Assembly (NCBI RefSeq): GCF_001941825.1
Contig: NZ_CP019038.1
Coordinates: 372,001 to 436,000 of the forward strand
Source of the DNA: Massilia putida
Lineage (GTDB): Bacteria; Pseudomonadota; Gammaproteobacteria; Burkholderiales; Burkholderiaceae_D
Length of the DNA: 64,000 nt
Direction: 5' to 3'
Shown: positions 10,033 through 19,846 of the stretch, in pieces
How positions within the stretch are numbered: position 1 is the stretch's first letter
How the letters are laid out: each line of letters starts with the position of its first letter
Made by a program: the position numbers and the translations under genes
Notes under the pieces: model-generated
What the model saw: the letters and a program-made list of their open reading frames with translations, nothing else
What the model was told of the DNA's origin: nothing
Databases searched by the model: none

Positions 10033-12452
10033 GACTGTCCTCCGTCCGCGTTTTCCGGCTTCCAGCGACGCAGCAGCAAGGCATTCGACACCACGCTGAC
10101 GCTGCTGAAGGCCATCGCCGCACCCGCAATCACCGGATTCAGATAGCCGAGGGCCGCCAACGGAATCCCGATGACGTTGTAGAGGAACGCCCAGACAAGG
10201 TTCTGCTGGATCTTGCGGTAGGTCTTTTTCGAGATATCGATGGCGTCCGCCACCAGCGCCGGATCGCCACGCATCAAGGTAATGCCGGCGGTGTGCATGG
10301 CGACGTCCGTACCGGTGGACATCGCAATGCCGACGTCGGCTGCGGCGAGCGCCGGGGCGTCGTTGATACCATCCCCGACCATGGCCACTTTCCCGCCATG
10401 GCGTTTCAGCGAGGTCACGACGTTCGCTTTGTCGGCAGGAAGTACCTCGGCCTGGAAATCGCCGACACCGACGGCAGTGGCGACGGCCTGTGCGCTTCCC
10501 CGGTTGTCGCCTGTCAGCATCACCGAGTGCACGCCCATGTCTTCCAGGCGCGACACGGCTGCCTTCGCCGACGCCTTCAGCGTGTCGCCGAAGGCCAGCA
10601 ACCCGGCAAGCCGGACACCGCTCCCGGTCTGGACCGCGAGCCAGGACACCGTCCGCCCCTGGTCTTCATGATTCCTGGCGACAGTTTCCATCGAAGTCAC
10701 CGGAACACCGATTTCCTCCATCAGGCGCTTGTTCCCCAGGTAGACAGTGGTTCCCTGGACGTCGGCCTGGACGCCGCGGCCGGGCAGCGCCTTTGCAGCG
10801 GAGGCCGGGCGCAGTTCGGCCCCGATCGCCAACGCTGCAACTTCGACCGCTTTTGCGAGCGGGTGGTCACTGTACTGCTGAACGGCCCGGGCGAGCGCCA
10901 ACAATTCGCTGTCTGGCCGGTCTGCCGCCTCGACCGCGACGACGGCCGGCTTGCCCTCGGTGAGCGTGCCGGTCTTGTCGAAGGCAACCGTCGTGACCGC
11001 ATGAGCGGTTTCCAGCGCCTCGGCATCCTTGATGAGGATGCCATATTTTGCGGCCGCACCGGTACCGGCCATGATCGAAGTCGGCGTCGCCAGGCCAAGC
11101 GCGCACGGACAGGCGATGACCTGGACGGCAACCGCGTTCAGCAAGGCTTGCTGCCAGTCTCCCGTCCACAATCCCCAACCGAGCAGGGTCACCATCGAAA
11201 TCAACAGGACGACGGGAACGAACACTGCGCTCACCTTGTCCACCAGGCGCTGGATGGGCGCCTTGACCGCTTGCGCATCTTCGACCAGCTTGATGATCTG
11301 CGAGAGCATGGTGGCCCCGCCCACCGCCGTGGCACGGAGCACGAGCAGGCCGTCGGCGTTCACCGCGCCTCCCGTCACCGGGTCGCCCACTGCCTTGGAC
11401 ACCGGCAGGCTCTCGCCCGTCAACAGCGACTCGTCCAGATGGCTATTTCCTTCGATGACGACGCCGTCGACCGGAACGCGGTCTCCCGGGCGGACGATCA
11501 CCGTGTCGCCTACCCGGACGGTGGCGACCGGCACCTCGCTATCCCGGCCATCGCGGCGCACGATCGCCACGGTCGAACGCAGGGATTCCAGCGCACGCAA
11601 GGCGGTAACCGTCTGGTGCTTGGCCCGCGCTTCCAGCCATTTACCGAGCAGGATCAGCGTGATGACCACGGCGGACGATTCGAAATACAGGTGATGCGCA
11701 GCGCCATGGCCCGTCTGCATGACCAGCAGATACACCGACAGGCCATAGGCGGCGCTGGTTCCGATGGCAACGAGCAAGTCCATATTGCCCGATCCTGCCC
11801 GCAGCGCCTTCCAGCCAGCCTTGTAGAAGCGGGCACCAAGCCAGAACTGCACCGGCGTCGCCAGCAAGAGTTGCAGCCAACCGGGCAGCATCCAGTCGCT
11901 GCCGAACAGCATTCCGAGCATCGGCGCGACCAGCGGCACGCTGAGCAAGGCCGACACCGCCACCGGCCACCAGGTCGGCAGTCCCCTGGCGGCGGCGGGA
12001 ACGGGTGCGCCTGCGACCACGACGTTCGCATCGTAGCCGGCTCTCTGGACGGCAGCGATAAGGACATCCACCGGCACCCCGCTCGCGCGAATCTGCGCCT
12101 TTTCGGTCGCGAGATTCACGCTCGCTTCGGTCACGCCCGGAACCTTTCCGAGGACCTTCTCCAGGCGCGCTACACAAGACGCGCAGGTCATGCCGGATAT
12201 CGACAGGGAGATCTGCTCGCCCGGTACGTCATAACCGGCTTTTTCCACTGCTTGCGACAGGGCTTCGAAAGTCACGGTCGGCGCTGCATGCACGGTGGCC
12301 TTCTCGGTGGCCGGATTGACTGACGCACTCTCGACCCCGGGCACTGCATTGAGCGCTTTTTCCACGCGCGATACGCACGACGCGCAGGTCATGCCATCTA
12401 CGTTGAAGCTCAGTTCAGCGGTGTCACTTTTTTCTTTAAAAGCAGTATCCAT
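10029..12452 (-). CDS. copA: Cu(I)-exporting P1B-type ATPase CopA
   Basis: An 807-residue heavy-metal ATPase. It has two N-terminal HMA domains (each with GMTCASCV), transmembrane CPC motif ([15 protein letters not shown]), phosphorylation site DKTGTLTEG and hinge [11 protein letters not shown]. It pumps Cu(I) out of the cytoplasm. The frame opens 24 nt earlier, but the ATG at 12452 follows AGGAGGT and is the likely start. Confidence 0.95.
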   Translation of the reverse strand: MDTAFKEKSDTAELSFNVDGMTCASCVSRVEKALNAVPGVESASVNPATEKATVHAAPTVTFEALSQAVEKAGYDVPGEQISLSISGMTCASCVARLEKVLGKVPGVTEASVNLATEKAQIRASGVPVDVLIAAVQRAGYDANVVVAGAPVPAAARGLPTWWPVAVSALLSVPLVAPMLGMLFGSDWMLPGWLQLLLATPVQFWLGARFYKAGWKALRAGSGNMDLLVAIGTSAAYGLSVYLLVMQTGHGAAHHLYFESSAVVITLILLGKWLEARAKHQTVTALRALESLRSTVAIVRRDGRDSEVPVATVRVGDTVIVRPGDRVPVDGVVIEGNSHLDESLLTGESLPVSKAVGDPVTGGAVNADGLLVLRATAVGGATMLSQIIKLVEDAQAVKAPIQRLVDKVSAVFVPVVLLISMVTLLGWGLWTGDWQQALLNAVAVQVIACPCALGLATPTSIMAGTGAAAKYGILIKDAEALETAHAVTTVAFDKTGTLTEGKPAVVAVEAADRPDSELLALARAVQQYSDHPLAKAVEVAALAIGAELRPASAAKALPGRGVQADVQGTTVYLGNKRLMEEIGVPVTSMETVARNHEDQGRTVSWLAVQTGSGVRLAGLLAFGDTLKASAKAAVSRLEDMGVHSVMLTGDNRGSAQAVATAVGVGDFQAEVLPADKANVVTSLKRHGGKVAMVGDGINDAPALAAADVGIAMSTGTDVAMHTAGITLMRGDPALVADAIDISKKTYRKIQQNLVWAFLYNVIGIPLAALGYLNPVIAGAAMAFSSVSVVSNALLLRRWKPENADGGQS

Positions 12453-12474
12453 AAAACCTCCTGTCCATACCCCC

Positions 12475-12505
12475 AAGATAAAGCTTACAGCGATGGGAAG
12501 GTCAA
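12475..12505 (-). promoter_or_regulatory. CueR-type promoter of copA
   Basis: TTGACC (12500-12505), 19-bp spacer, TATCTT (12475-12480). The half-site ACCTTCC matches the copZ promoter; the other arm is weaker (GTAAGCT). It lies 23 bp before copA. Confidence 0.78.
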
Positions 12506-12554
12506 GGGGAATTTGCGCTGCCCGTGATGCACTGAATGGCGTAGATCGGCCCGG

Positions 12555-13901
12555 CTACAACATGGAAGCGATGTCGGACGCACCCGTCGGATACGCAAAC
12601 ATGGTCGCCTTGAGTTGGTCGGCAGTCAGATCATGGCGGATCGCCAGGGAAAACAGATTGATCAGCTCATCTGCGTGTGGCCCTACGAGATGCGCTCCCA
12701 GGATCTTGCCTGTGTCTTTCTCGACTAGTATCTTGTAGCCGTATACCTGTTGCGCCTCTGCACGCGCGCTGAACCAGGCTGACGCGTCCTGGCAGCGGAT
12801 GTCGAAGGCCAGCTGCAATTCACTTGCCTGATGCCCGCTCAATCCAACCGAAGCGATCGGTGGAATGGTAAAGGCGACGCTCGGCACCGCCCGGTAGTCG
12901 GGCTTCCTGTGATTCCCCTTAAGGATATTATCGGCGACGACAGCACCGTCATGGGCGGCGACGGGCGTCAGCGGCGGCCCCATGCCGGCGGCGTCGCCCG
13001 CAGCGTACACGGCCGTATTCGACGCGCTCTGCAGGTATTCGTTCAGCTTCAGCCGTCCGTGATCGAGGTCGATCCCGGCCGCCTGAAGGTTCATGCTGTC
13101 GAAATCGGGGCGGCGTCCGGCGCCGTGCACCACGGCGTCGACCTCGAAAGTGACCGACCTCTCCTTGTGCAGGGCGTGTACCAGCAGGGCTCGGTCTTGC
13201 CGTTCGATTCCGATCACTTGGGTAGCGGTATGGATCGCGATCCCGGCCGCGTCGAAAGCGTCCCGCAGCCACCCGACCAGTTCGGCCGCAAAATGCTCGA
13301 GAATGTGTTCGCCCTCATGCACGATGGTCACCTGGGCACCGGCCCGCGCCGCGATGTGGGAAAGTTCTGCCGCGATATAGCCTCCGCCGACGATAAGCAT
13401 GCGGCGCGGCAGGAGGTCCAGGGCGAGAACACTCTCGATCGTCAGGACCATATCTTCGCCAGGAATGCCCAGCGGGACAGGCTCCGCGCCAGCCGCGATC
13501 AGGATCCGGTCCGCATCGATCTGGCGGCCGTCGACATCCAGCGATCGTTCGCCGATGAAGCTGGCGTGGCCGTGAATTGTAGCTATCCCCTGCTTCGCGA
13601 ACAGTTCTTCCTTAGCCTGCGGAACCGGATCCGTGAATGTGCGCTTGAACGCGAGCAGGTCCGCCCAGTCGAGGCAAGCCTGGCCCTGAATACCTTTGCC
13701 GGTGGCACGCCTGACGTGGTCGAGCGCACCCGCGGTGGCAACCATGACTTTTTTCGGGTCGCAACCCCGTAGCGCGCAGGTACCGCCCAAGCGCCGGACA
13801 TCGATGACGGTGACGCGCAGCCCGGCCTTCGCCACCGCCAGCGCGCAGGTCGTCGCGGCGGTACCGCTACCGATGATCGCAAGATCGTAATGTGTCCTCA
13901 T
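12555..13901 (-). CDS. NAD(P)/FAD-dependent disulfide oxidoreductase (paralogue of 5207-6550)
   Basis: A 448-residue flavoprotein with the same architecture and active site (GGTCALRGCDPKK) as the mer-linked enzyme. It also has FAD motif LAIIGSGTAATTCALAVAKAG, NAD(P) motif MLIVGGGYIAAELSHIA and a C terminus ending AYPTGASDIASML that lacks the MerA/GR His-Glu dyad. Substrate unknown. It overlaps the SDR gene by ATGA and is the last gene of the HAD-GH1-SDR operon. Confidence 0.8.
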   Translation of the reverse strand: MRTHYDLAIIGSGTAATTCALAVAKAGLRVTVIDVRRLGGTCALRGCDPKKVMVATAGALDHVRRATGKGIQGQACLDWADLLAFKRTFTDPVPQAKEELFAKQGIATIHGHASFIGERSLDVDGRQIDADRILIAAGAEPVPLGIPGEDMVLTIESVLALDLLPRRMLIVGGGYIAAELSHIAARAGAQVTIVHEGEHILEHFAAELVGWLRDAFDAAGIAIHTATQVIGIERQDRALLVHALHKERSVTFEVDAVVHGAGRRPDFDSMNLQAAGIDLDHGRLKLNEYLQSASNTAVYAAGDAAGMGPPLTPVAAHDGAVVADNILKGNHRKPDYRAVPSVAFTIPPIASVGLSGHQASELQLAFDIRCQDASAWFSARAEAQQVYGYKILVEKDTGKILGAHLVGPHADELINLFSLAIRHDLTADQLKATMFAYPTGASDIASML

Positions 13902-14701
13902 GGTGGATTGCCTCCATCCGGTAGGTCGCGCGGCTTGATCTGCGTGTGGCTACCGAGGATGGGCAAGCGTCCGCCGTCCGCAGTCACGACCGAACCGCTG
14001 ATGAACGCGGCCCGCGCACTGACTAGGAACAGCGCGATTTCGGCAATTTCTTCCGGTGTAGCGACTTCGGACCTTTCCACCTGTTCAGTGCCCGCTTTCA
14101 CCTGTGGGTTGTCGCGCAACATATCCGTATCGACTGCGCCCAGCCGCAGTGCATTTACGCGGATCCGGCGCGGAAAACACTCGAGCGCGAGCGCGCGGGT
14201 GAACGTCTCGAGACCGCCCTTGCTGGTCGAGTACGCGGTACTGCAGGCATCGGTTGCGATCGAGTGCACCGACGAGATATTCAGGATGGCGCCATGCGCG
14301 GGCATCGAGGGAATGGCATGCTTGGACAGCAGGAACGGACCGCGCAGGTTGACCGCCATGGTCAGGTCCCAGTCCTCGTCCTCCATGTCCACGAGCGACG
14401 CCATTTTCATGACCGCGGCGTTATTGACGAGGATATGAATCTGGTGCCACTTCCCGACCACCGCCGCGATCGCATCGCGCACCTGCGTGCTATCGCTGAC
14501 GTCGGCATGGAGGTACATGCACTCCGCGATGGCGTGCCGCTTGGCCAGATCCTGCAACTCGGCCTCGACTCTCCTGCCTTCGTCGTCGGCGTGGCCAAGC
14601 ACGGCAACCTTCGCACCCTCCTGGACCAGACGAGTGGCTATCGCCTTGCCGATACCCGAGCTCCCCCCAGTCACGATCGCTACCCGATCCTGCAGTTCCA
14701 T
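13898..14701 (-). CDS. short-chain dehydrogenase/reductase
   Basis: A classical SDR of 267 residues: cofactor motif TGGSSGIGKA, NNAAV, active-site Ser (NISSVHS), YSTSK catalytic Tyr/Lys and GGRLP near the end. Likely a glucose-dehydrogenase-like or 3-oxoacyl-reductase-like oxidoreductase; substrate unresolved. The ATG at 14701 follows GGAGGGGG. It lies 8 bp after the GH1 stop and overlaps the next oxidoreductase. Confidence 0.85.
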   Translation of the reverse strand: MELQDRVAIVTGGSSGIGKAIATRLVQEGAKVAVLGHADDEGRRVEAELQDLAKRHAIAECMYLHADVSDSTQVRDAIAAVVGKWHQIHILVNNAAVMKMASLVDMEDEDWDLTMAVNLRGPFLLSKHAIPSMPAHGAILNISSVHSIATDACSTAYSTSKGGLETFTRALALECFPRRIRVNALRLGAVDTDMLRDNPQVKAGTEQVERSEVATPEEIAEIALFLVSARAAFISGSVVTADGGRLPILGSHTQIKPRDLPDGGNPP

Positions 14702-15390
14702 TCCCCCTCCTATCGCAGGCAATACAGGCCGTTACCGACCTTGCCCGACCATGCCTGAACCAAGTCACGATAGGCCTTCCCGACCGGTCGGATTTTCCGG
14801 TCGAGGTCGAACAGCCCGTAGTGATTGACCCTTTGATTGACTTCCGCGAGCGCGCTGTCCCAATCGACCTGGTCGAGCAGGCTGTACCACGTGAACCCGA
14901 GGATGGGCACGCCGTCCTGCTTCAACCTGAGCAGGTTCGACCATTGCTGTTCGAGCCATCGGCGCGGGTCCTTCTCCGCACTTCCCGCGTCGCGGTTATT
15001 GGTTTCCGTGTGCATCACCGGAAGCCGGTAACGGTCGTAATACTGCTTGGTGATGACGTAATAACCGAACATCTCGCAGATATACGTCTGCCCATCGGGA
15101 TACACGATGTGCTCATTCGTCGCGTAGTAGTCATTCCCCATGATGCACAGCGATTTCACGTTGCGCTCAAGGAAAAAATGATACTCCTCGCGGGTCATGC
15201 CGTTATCCATCAGGTATTCGTACATCGTCGCGCAGACATCAAACCCGTAATTCAGGTCGAGCGCCAGGAAACGCAGCTGGTTCAGGTGGGACGCCAGTTT
15301 CATCGCTTCGGGGCCGACCGGGTGAAAATATTCGGACGACTCGCTCTGGACGAACTTGGCGCCAGGGTTCTGACTGGCGATCGCTTCGGT

Positions 15391-15490
15391 TGATCCGCTT
15401 GGATTCCCTGGACACTTTGAAGACAAAATTTTGGTCTGTTTGATCCGCTTGGATTCCCTGGACACTTTGAAGACAAAATTTTGGTCTGTT
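15391..15490. repeat. perfect 50-bp tandem duplication of the IS3 terminus
   Basis: 15391-15440 and 15441-15490 are identical. Each begins with the IS end TGATCCGCTT. The CGGT target duplication abuts the outer copy. Confidence 0.95.
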
Positions 15491-15501
15491 GAGATCCGTT
15501 T

Positions 15502-16338
15502 TTATGCACCTCCAGCCCCGGTCTCCCGGGCGAAAGCGGCCGGTGTCAGGTTTTTGAGAGCTGTGTGAGGACGGCTCTCATTGTAGTCCCGGCGCCAGGC
15601 TTCCACGACGGCCTGAGTCTCGGTCAGTGAAGCGAACCAATGAATGTTCAGGCATTCGTCGCGTAGCGATCCATTGAATGTCTCGATGAAACAGTTATCG
15701 GTTGGCTTGCCGGGCCGGCTGAAGTCGATTTTCGTCTGGTGGTGGTACGCCCATAGGTCGAGCAATTGTCCCGAGAACTCGCTGCCGTTGTCGACGAACA
15801 GACATTTCGGTGCCGGACGTCTTTCGGCAATGCGGTTAAGCGCCGCGACGACATCGTCGCCGCGCAGGCGATGACCGACGACGATCGCCAGCGATTCCCG
15901 ACTGTAGATATCGATGATCGTCAGCAGCCGGATCTTTGTCCCGTCGGCCAATTGGTCGGCTACGAAGTCCATGCTCCAGGCGTCGTTGATGTGGAGCGCC
16001 TGCATGCGCGCCTGCCGGAGCATGGTCGTCTTGCTGCGCTTTTTGCGCCAGGACCGCAGTTGCAGCTCTTCAAGGCGATACCAGCGATAGGTCTGGTTGA
16101 CACCAAGCTGGAAACCTTCGCGCTTCAGGAGGATGTGCAGGCGCCGGTAGCCCCACCTCAGGCGCACCTGTGCCAGCTCTTTCAAACGCTGCCGCAACGG
16201 CAGCTTCGGATCCTTCCGACTGTGCAGGTATTGTGTGCTGCGCACCTGTTTCATCAGTCTGCAGGCCCGCGCTAGCTTCAGGCCGTAGTGGCTCACGATG
16301 TACTTCACCACTTCCCTTTTCAGCGCGGGCCGTTCCAC
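15502..16338 (-). CDS. IS3-family transposase OrfB (DDE integrase)
   Basis: A 278-residue rve-type transposase: HTH_21-like N terminus, DDE residues in SMDFVADQL, FVDNGSEFSG and CFIETFNGSLRDECLN, and a C-terminal YNESRPH box. It is made as an OrfAB fusion by -1 frameshifting on the A6G run at 16338-16344, where orfA and orfB overlap. The gene looks intact. Confidence 0.92.
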   Translation of the reverse strand: MERPALKREVVKYIVSHYGLKLARACRLMKQVRSTQYLHSRKDPKLPLRQRLKELAQVRLRWGYRRLHILLKREGFQLGVNQTYRWYRLEELQLRSWRKKRSKTTMLRQARMQALHINDAWSMDFVADQLADGTKIRLLTIIDIYSRESLAIVVGHRLRGDDVVAALNRIAERRPAPKCLFVDNGSEFSGQLLDLWAYHHQTKIDFSRPGKPTDNCFIETFNGSLRDECLNIHWFASLTETQAVVEAWRRDYNESRPHTALKNLTPAAFARETGAGGA

Positions 16339-16598
16339 TTTTTTGAGGCGACGTCCTGCAGGATCGCCTTGTCCAGGCTCAGCTCGGCGACCAGCTTTTT
16401 CAACCGCGCGTTTTCTTCCTGCAGGATCTTCAGCTCGCGCACACCTTCGACCTGCATGCCCGCGTACTGCTTCTTCCAGCGATAGAACGTCTGCTCCGAA
16501 ATGCCAAGCTGGCGCACGATATCACCTACTGCCATCCCCAGCTCTGCCTGCCGGAGAATCGAGACAATCTGCTCTGCTGAGTACCGTTTCCGTTTCAT
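16320..16598 (-). CDS. IS3-family transposase OrfA
   Basis: A 92-residue HTH_8/transposase_8 protein (KRYSAEQIVSILRQAELG ... ISEQTFYRWKKQYAGM) with a C-terminal leucine-zipper-like helix (LKILQEENARLKKLVAEL). The ATG at 16598 is preferred over the longer open frame. Confidence 0.9.
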   Translation of the reverse strand: MKRKRYSAEQIVSILRQAELGMAVGDIVRQLGISEQTFYRWKKQYAGMQVEGVRELKILQEENARLKKLVAELSLDKAILQDVASKKWNGPR

Positions 16599-17222
16599 GG
16601 CCGCACTCCTTCTCGAAGGAAAAAGTTGGACCAAAACTCATCCAGGAAGTTGTCCAGTTTTGCCGGGGCAGATCACGGTCGCCAGAATGTTCGCCTTGAC
16701 CAGGTGCTTGGTTGCGGTGACAAATGCGCGGTCCGACGCAAGCCGCTCGTTCCACAATCCGAGCTGGGCGGAAAATTTTGCGGCGACGTACATTTCGTTG
16801 ACCGGCGTGTAGAACTCGACCCAGGGAAAACGTTGGGCAAACGCCTGTGCGTACTCGGCAAAGAAGGCCGGCAACTCTGGGTTCTGGAAACTCCCGAGCC
16901 AGTCAGGCACGCCAAAATGGCAGAGATCGACGATCGGCCTGATGCCCAGACGGCGTATTTCGTCGAATACCTGGTCGGTAAATTCCCAGTCGTAGCGCCC
17001 TGGTCCGGCATGTACACGGTAGTAAGGCGCCCCATAGCGCAGCACCTTGATCCCTAGCGTATCGAGCAATTGCAGATCGGTGCGCCAGTGCTGGTAGTGC
17101 CCGGTCAACTCCATTTCGTCGACGCGGTGCAGGCGACCGTCGGGCAAGGCGATTACCGGGTAACTGTTCTCGATCCCGGTGGCGAACAGGAAATCCTCCA
17201 TGACGACCCCGATCCGGACCGT

Positions 17223-17921
17223 TCAAGTGGCCGCAGGCGCGGCGCCCAGCCTTCTTGCCAGGTCGCCCAGGTCGAGGGCTTCGATCTCGGGCGTCGGCGC
17301 GGGCGAAAAGGTCTGCACACCGACCCTGGCCAGGAAAGCTGCCCGCATACTGGCCCAAGCGGCGCCCGCGACGTCCCAGGGGTGCGCGGCCACGAGCATG
17401 CAGTCGGCCGGCTGCACCTGCATCTGTTCGGCGGCCCAGAGGTACACGTCCCTGTGGGGCTTGTACTTCTTGACCGTTTCCACGCTGAGCTGACGTTCGA
17501 AGAACCCTGCTATCCCCGCGCTATCGAGTTGGGCCTTCGAGCCCTCGCACGTCGAGTTGGTCAGGGTCGCCATCCGAAAACCCGCACCGCGCAACGCGGC
17601 AAGGGCTGCCGGTACATCGGCGTGCGCCGGTGCGCTCTTCATGGGTTCGAGGGCTTTGCTGGCATCCTCGTCGCTGAGCATGACGTCACGATTCCTGGCC
17701 ATCATCTGCAGCACCGCGGCACCAATCTCGGGAAAGGGACGGTATTGGCCGCTCACGGTCAGCACCAGCGAATAGTGGAGCATATTGCTGAACCATAGTT
17801 TGGCAGCATTATTTTCCAACAGCACCTTATTCACGCTTTCTTCCACGGATGCGAGATTCAGCAAGGTTTCATTCACGTCGAACAGCAGAACTTTCGGGGC
17901 ACTGATCGGTGGTACGCTCAT
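17223..17921 (-). CDS. haloacid dehalogenase type II
   Basis: A 232-residue HAD hydrolase of the L-2-haloacid dehalogenase type: nucleophile motif LLFDVNETLLN, motif II LTNST (ATLTNSTCEG), Lys in VKKYKPHRDVY and motif IV MLVAAHPWDVAGA. Type II enzymes hydrolyse 2-haloacids through an aspartyl ester; here the natural substrate is unknown. First gene of the HAD-GH1-SDR-oxidoreductase operon. Confidence 0.85.
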   Translation of the reverse strand: MSVPPISAPKVLLFDVNETLLNLASVEESVNKVLLENNAAKLWFSNMLHYSLVLTVSGQYRPFPEIGAAVLQMMARNRDVMLSDEDASKALEPMKSAPAHADVPAALAALRGAGFRMATLTNSTCEGSKAQLDSAGIAGFFERQLSVETVKKYKPHRDVYLWAAEQMQVQPADCMLVAAHPWDVAGAAWASMRAAFLARVGVQTFSPAPTPEIEALDLGDLARRLGAAPAAT

Positions 17922-18139
17922 CGTTTTTCTCCACGGCGCTAATTAATCGGATGATCCCGGGTCAGCTCATGATAGGGCGAGCCGAAAAACCGACGAGCAC
18001 GGATCGCGTTCCGACCCGCCAAGTTCTCTAGGCCGGGTGTGCACCAGCCGACAAACAGGACATCGACTTTGATATTGAGTAGTCGGACTGACAGGGCGTT
18101 CCTTACATCCATCGCGGAAAATTTCTGCGTCAATTTATA

Positions 18140-18168
18140 ATCACGCCGGTTTTAAGTAAAACCTTACA
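18140..18168 (-). promoter_or_regulatory. degenerate ECF-like promoter candidate for the HAD operon
   Basis: On the minus strand, TGTAAGGTT (18160-18168), 14-bp spacer, CGTGAT (18140-18145). It shares spacing and partial identity with the four TGTAAGAAA promoters, but the hexamers are weaker and it is over 200 bp from the HAD start. Confidence 0.25.
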
Positions 18169-18203
18169 GACGCCGATCTGGTCGATATGTGTTATCTGAG
18201 GTC

Positions 18204-19046
18204 ATGGACAATTTATCGCTGCTGCTGAACCGCTTCACCCTGAGTGCCGGTATCTTTTATACGGGAAACATCTGCGGCATGCACGACTTCCCGGAAGACG
18301 CGATGGAAGGACATTTGCATCTCGTCAAGCGGGGCCCGGTCGAGGTGACTGGCCTGCAGAAGGACGTGCTTCACATTACCAATCCGAGCTTGATGTTCCT
18401 CGCGAGACCGAAGGCCCACCGCCTGGTTGCCGACGAGCGCAACGGCGCGGATGTCATATGCGGTTCGGTTCGGTTCGGGGGTGGCGGAAGCAATCCGATT
18501 TCTGATTCGCTTCCGGACACGGTTTTGGTGACGCTCGCCAGCCTTCCCGGCGTGGAGGCCTTGTTGCAGCTTATGCTAGACGAAGCATTCTCCAGCCTGT
18601 ATGGCGGCCAGGCTGCACTCGACCGGTTGTGCGAAGTCCTGATGATCCGCCTGCTCCGGCACTGCGTCGCGAGCGGCCTGACGCAGGGGGGGACGCTTGC
18701 GGGGCTGGCGGACGAGCGCCTGGCAAAAGCCCTGCTCGCAATCCACGAGGATCCGGCACGTGACTGGCAGCTTGCGGACATGGCAGCGCTGGCCGGCATG
18801 TCGCGCGCCCGCTTCGCCCTGCATTTCCGTGATACCGTCGGCACGCCCCCTGCAAGCTATCTTGCGTCGTGGCGGATCATGGCAGCGCAGCGGCTCTTGC
18901 GGCAGGGCTTGCAGCCAAAGCAGGTCGCCTATGACGTCGGTTATGGCAGCGCCAGCGCACTGAGCCGCGCCTTTGTTCGCCAGTTGGGCTGTCCTCCTTT
19001 GGAATGGCTGAATGGAACAGCAGGCGTAGAGATGAGCGAGACGTAG
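18204..19046 (+). CDS. AraC-family transcriptional regulator
   Basis: About 280 residues with an N-terminal cupin-type sensor domain (AraC_binding/cupin_6-like) and a C-terminal pair of HTH motifs (WQLADMAALAGMSRARFALHFRDTVG and PKQVAYDVGYGSASALSRAFVRQLGCPP). Proteins of this type often control neighbouring SDR, AhpD-like or oxidoreductase genes. It diverges from the HAD operon and precedes an AhpD-like gene, either of which may be its target. A GTG at 18189 is an alternative start. Confidence 0.85.
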   Translation: MDNLSLLLNRFTLSAGIFYTGNICGMHDFPEDAMEGHLHLVKRGPVEVTGLQKDVLHITNPSLMFLARPKAHRLVADERNGADVICGSVRFGGGGSNPISDSLPDTVLVTLASLPGVEALLQLMLDEAFSSLYGGQAALDRLCEVLMIRLLRHCVASGLTQGGTLAGLADERLAKALLAIHEDPARDWQLADMAALAGMSRARFALHFRDTVGTPPASYLASWRIMAAQRLLRQGLQPKQVAYDVGYGSASALSRAFVRQLGCPPLEWLNGTAGVEMSET

Positions 19047-19185
19047 GCTGCGAGACGCCGGGACAGCGAAACGAGACGCCCGGTTCCCACCGACAATGAG
19101 GCGTGTTTAAGATTGCCACTCACGTAATGAGGCTGCGGGATCTTCCCGGCGGCACCAGCTCATTCGCTTATCAGGAGCAACGTTC

Positions 19186-19752
19186 ATGGCAAACAAAATC
19201 ATTCATCACATCCCCCCGGTCGATCACGCGACGGCCCAGGGCAAGCAAAAAGAGGTTCTGGACGTCGCGCTCAAGCAGGTCGGGTTCATTCCCAACATGT
19301 ATGCCAACATGGCCAATGCACCCGGCGTACTGAGCACCTACCTGCACGGCTACGATTTGTTCCGCAAGGAGTCCGGACTATCACCGGCTGAGCAGGAAGT
19401 GGTATTCTTATCGATTAGCCAATATAATGGCTGCACCTACTGCACCGCGGCGCACAGCATGATCGCGGACAAGATGTCGCATGTACCGAAAGACGTCCTC
19501 CAGGCCATTCGTGCACGAGAACCCATCCCCGATGCCAAGCTCGCCGTGCTGGCAGCCATGGCGGTGGAGATGGTCGCAAAGCACGGCCAGCCTTCCCCCG
19601 ACGTCGTCAAGCGCTTCCTCGACGCCGGCTACCGGGAGCGGGATCTGCTGTACATCGTGCTTGCGGCTGCCGTAAAAACGCTCAGCAACTACAGCAACCA
19701 GGCCTTCGGTACCGAGCTTGACGAGGCTTTTTCCGCCTATAGGGTGGGCTGA
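19186..19752 (+). CDS. carboxymuconolactone decarboxylase/AhpD-like protein
   Basis: A 188-residue all-helical AhpD-fold protein with the redox motif NGCTYCTAAHS (CxxC plus His), typical of alkylhydroperoxidase-like disulfide enzymes rather than true decarboxylases. Probable role in peroxide or thiol stress. Found between an AraC regulator and an ECF sigma operon. Confidence 0.85.
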   Translation: MANKIIHHIPPVDHATAQGKQKEVLDVALKQVGFIPNMYANMANAPGVLSTYLHGYDLFRKESGLSPAEQEVVFLSISQYNGCTYCTAAHSMIADKMSHVPKDVLQAIRAREPIPDAKLAVLAAMAVEMVAKHGQPSPDVVKRFLDAGYRERDLLYIVLAAAVKTLSNYSNQAFGTELDEAFSAYRVG

Positions 19753-19846
19753 CAGGATAGGCATACGAGGCGGGCCAGTGTGAGCCGTCACGCTCGCCTT
19801 CTGCCGGACACTTGGTGTAACGATCATCGAAAGATACCCGCCCCTT

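Larger units (their letters stand above)
15391..16675 (-). mobile_element. IS3-family insertion sequence (IS407-group-like)
   Basis: Related termini TGATCYGC...CTGGACA face inward at both ends: one at 16675 reading left, one at 15391 reading right. A 4-bp CGGT target duplication flanks the element (15387-15390 and 16676-16679). 4-bp duplications and this overlapping orfA/orfB layout fit the IS407 group. One terminus is present twice (see 15391-15490); without the extra copy the element is 1235 bp. Confidence 0.92.
14710..17201 (-). pseudogene. family 1 glycosyl hydrolase-like gene split by an IS3 element
   Basis: The N-terminal part (FLFATGIENSYPVI, VDEMELTGHYQHW, LCHFGVPDWLGSFQNP, FYTPVNE) lies at 16676-17201 and the C-terminal part (EAIASQNPGAKFVQSES ... 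HTETNNR ... GFTWYSLLDQVDW) at 14710-15390. Removing 15391-16675 and one CGGT target copy rejoins them in frame (...HLVKANILAT-EAIASQNPG...) as one 400-residue protein. The conserved NE (acid/base) and TET (nucleophile) regions fit a short GH1-like glycosidase. The gene was otherwise intact, so the insertion is recent. It lies 21 bp after the HAD gene, in the same operon. Confidence 0.88.

Noticed and set aside
9990..12323. 777-codon open frame on the plus strand over copA
   Set aside because: Antisense shadow of the copA gene in GC-rich DNA; His/Arg/Gln-rich, no domain, and copA on the other strand is unambiguous.
17939..18133. 64-codon minus-strand frame between HAD and AraC genes
   Set aside because: Starts at TTG, has no ribosome site and no recognisable features; only its place below a weak ECF-like motif spoke for it.
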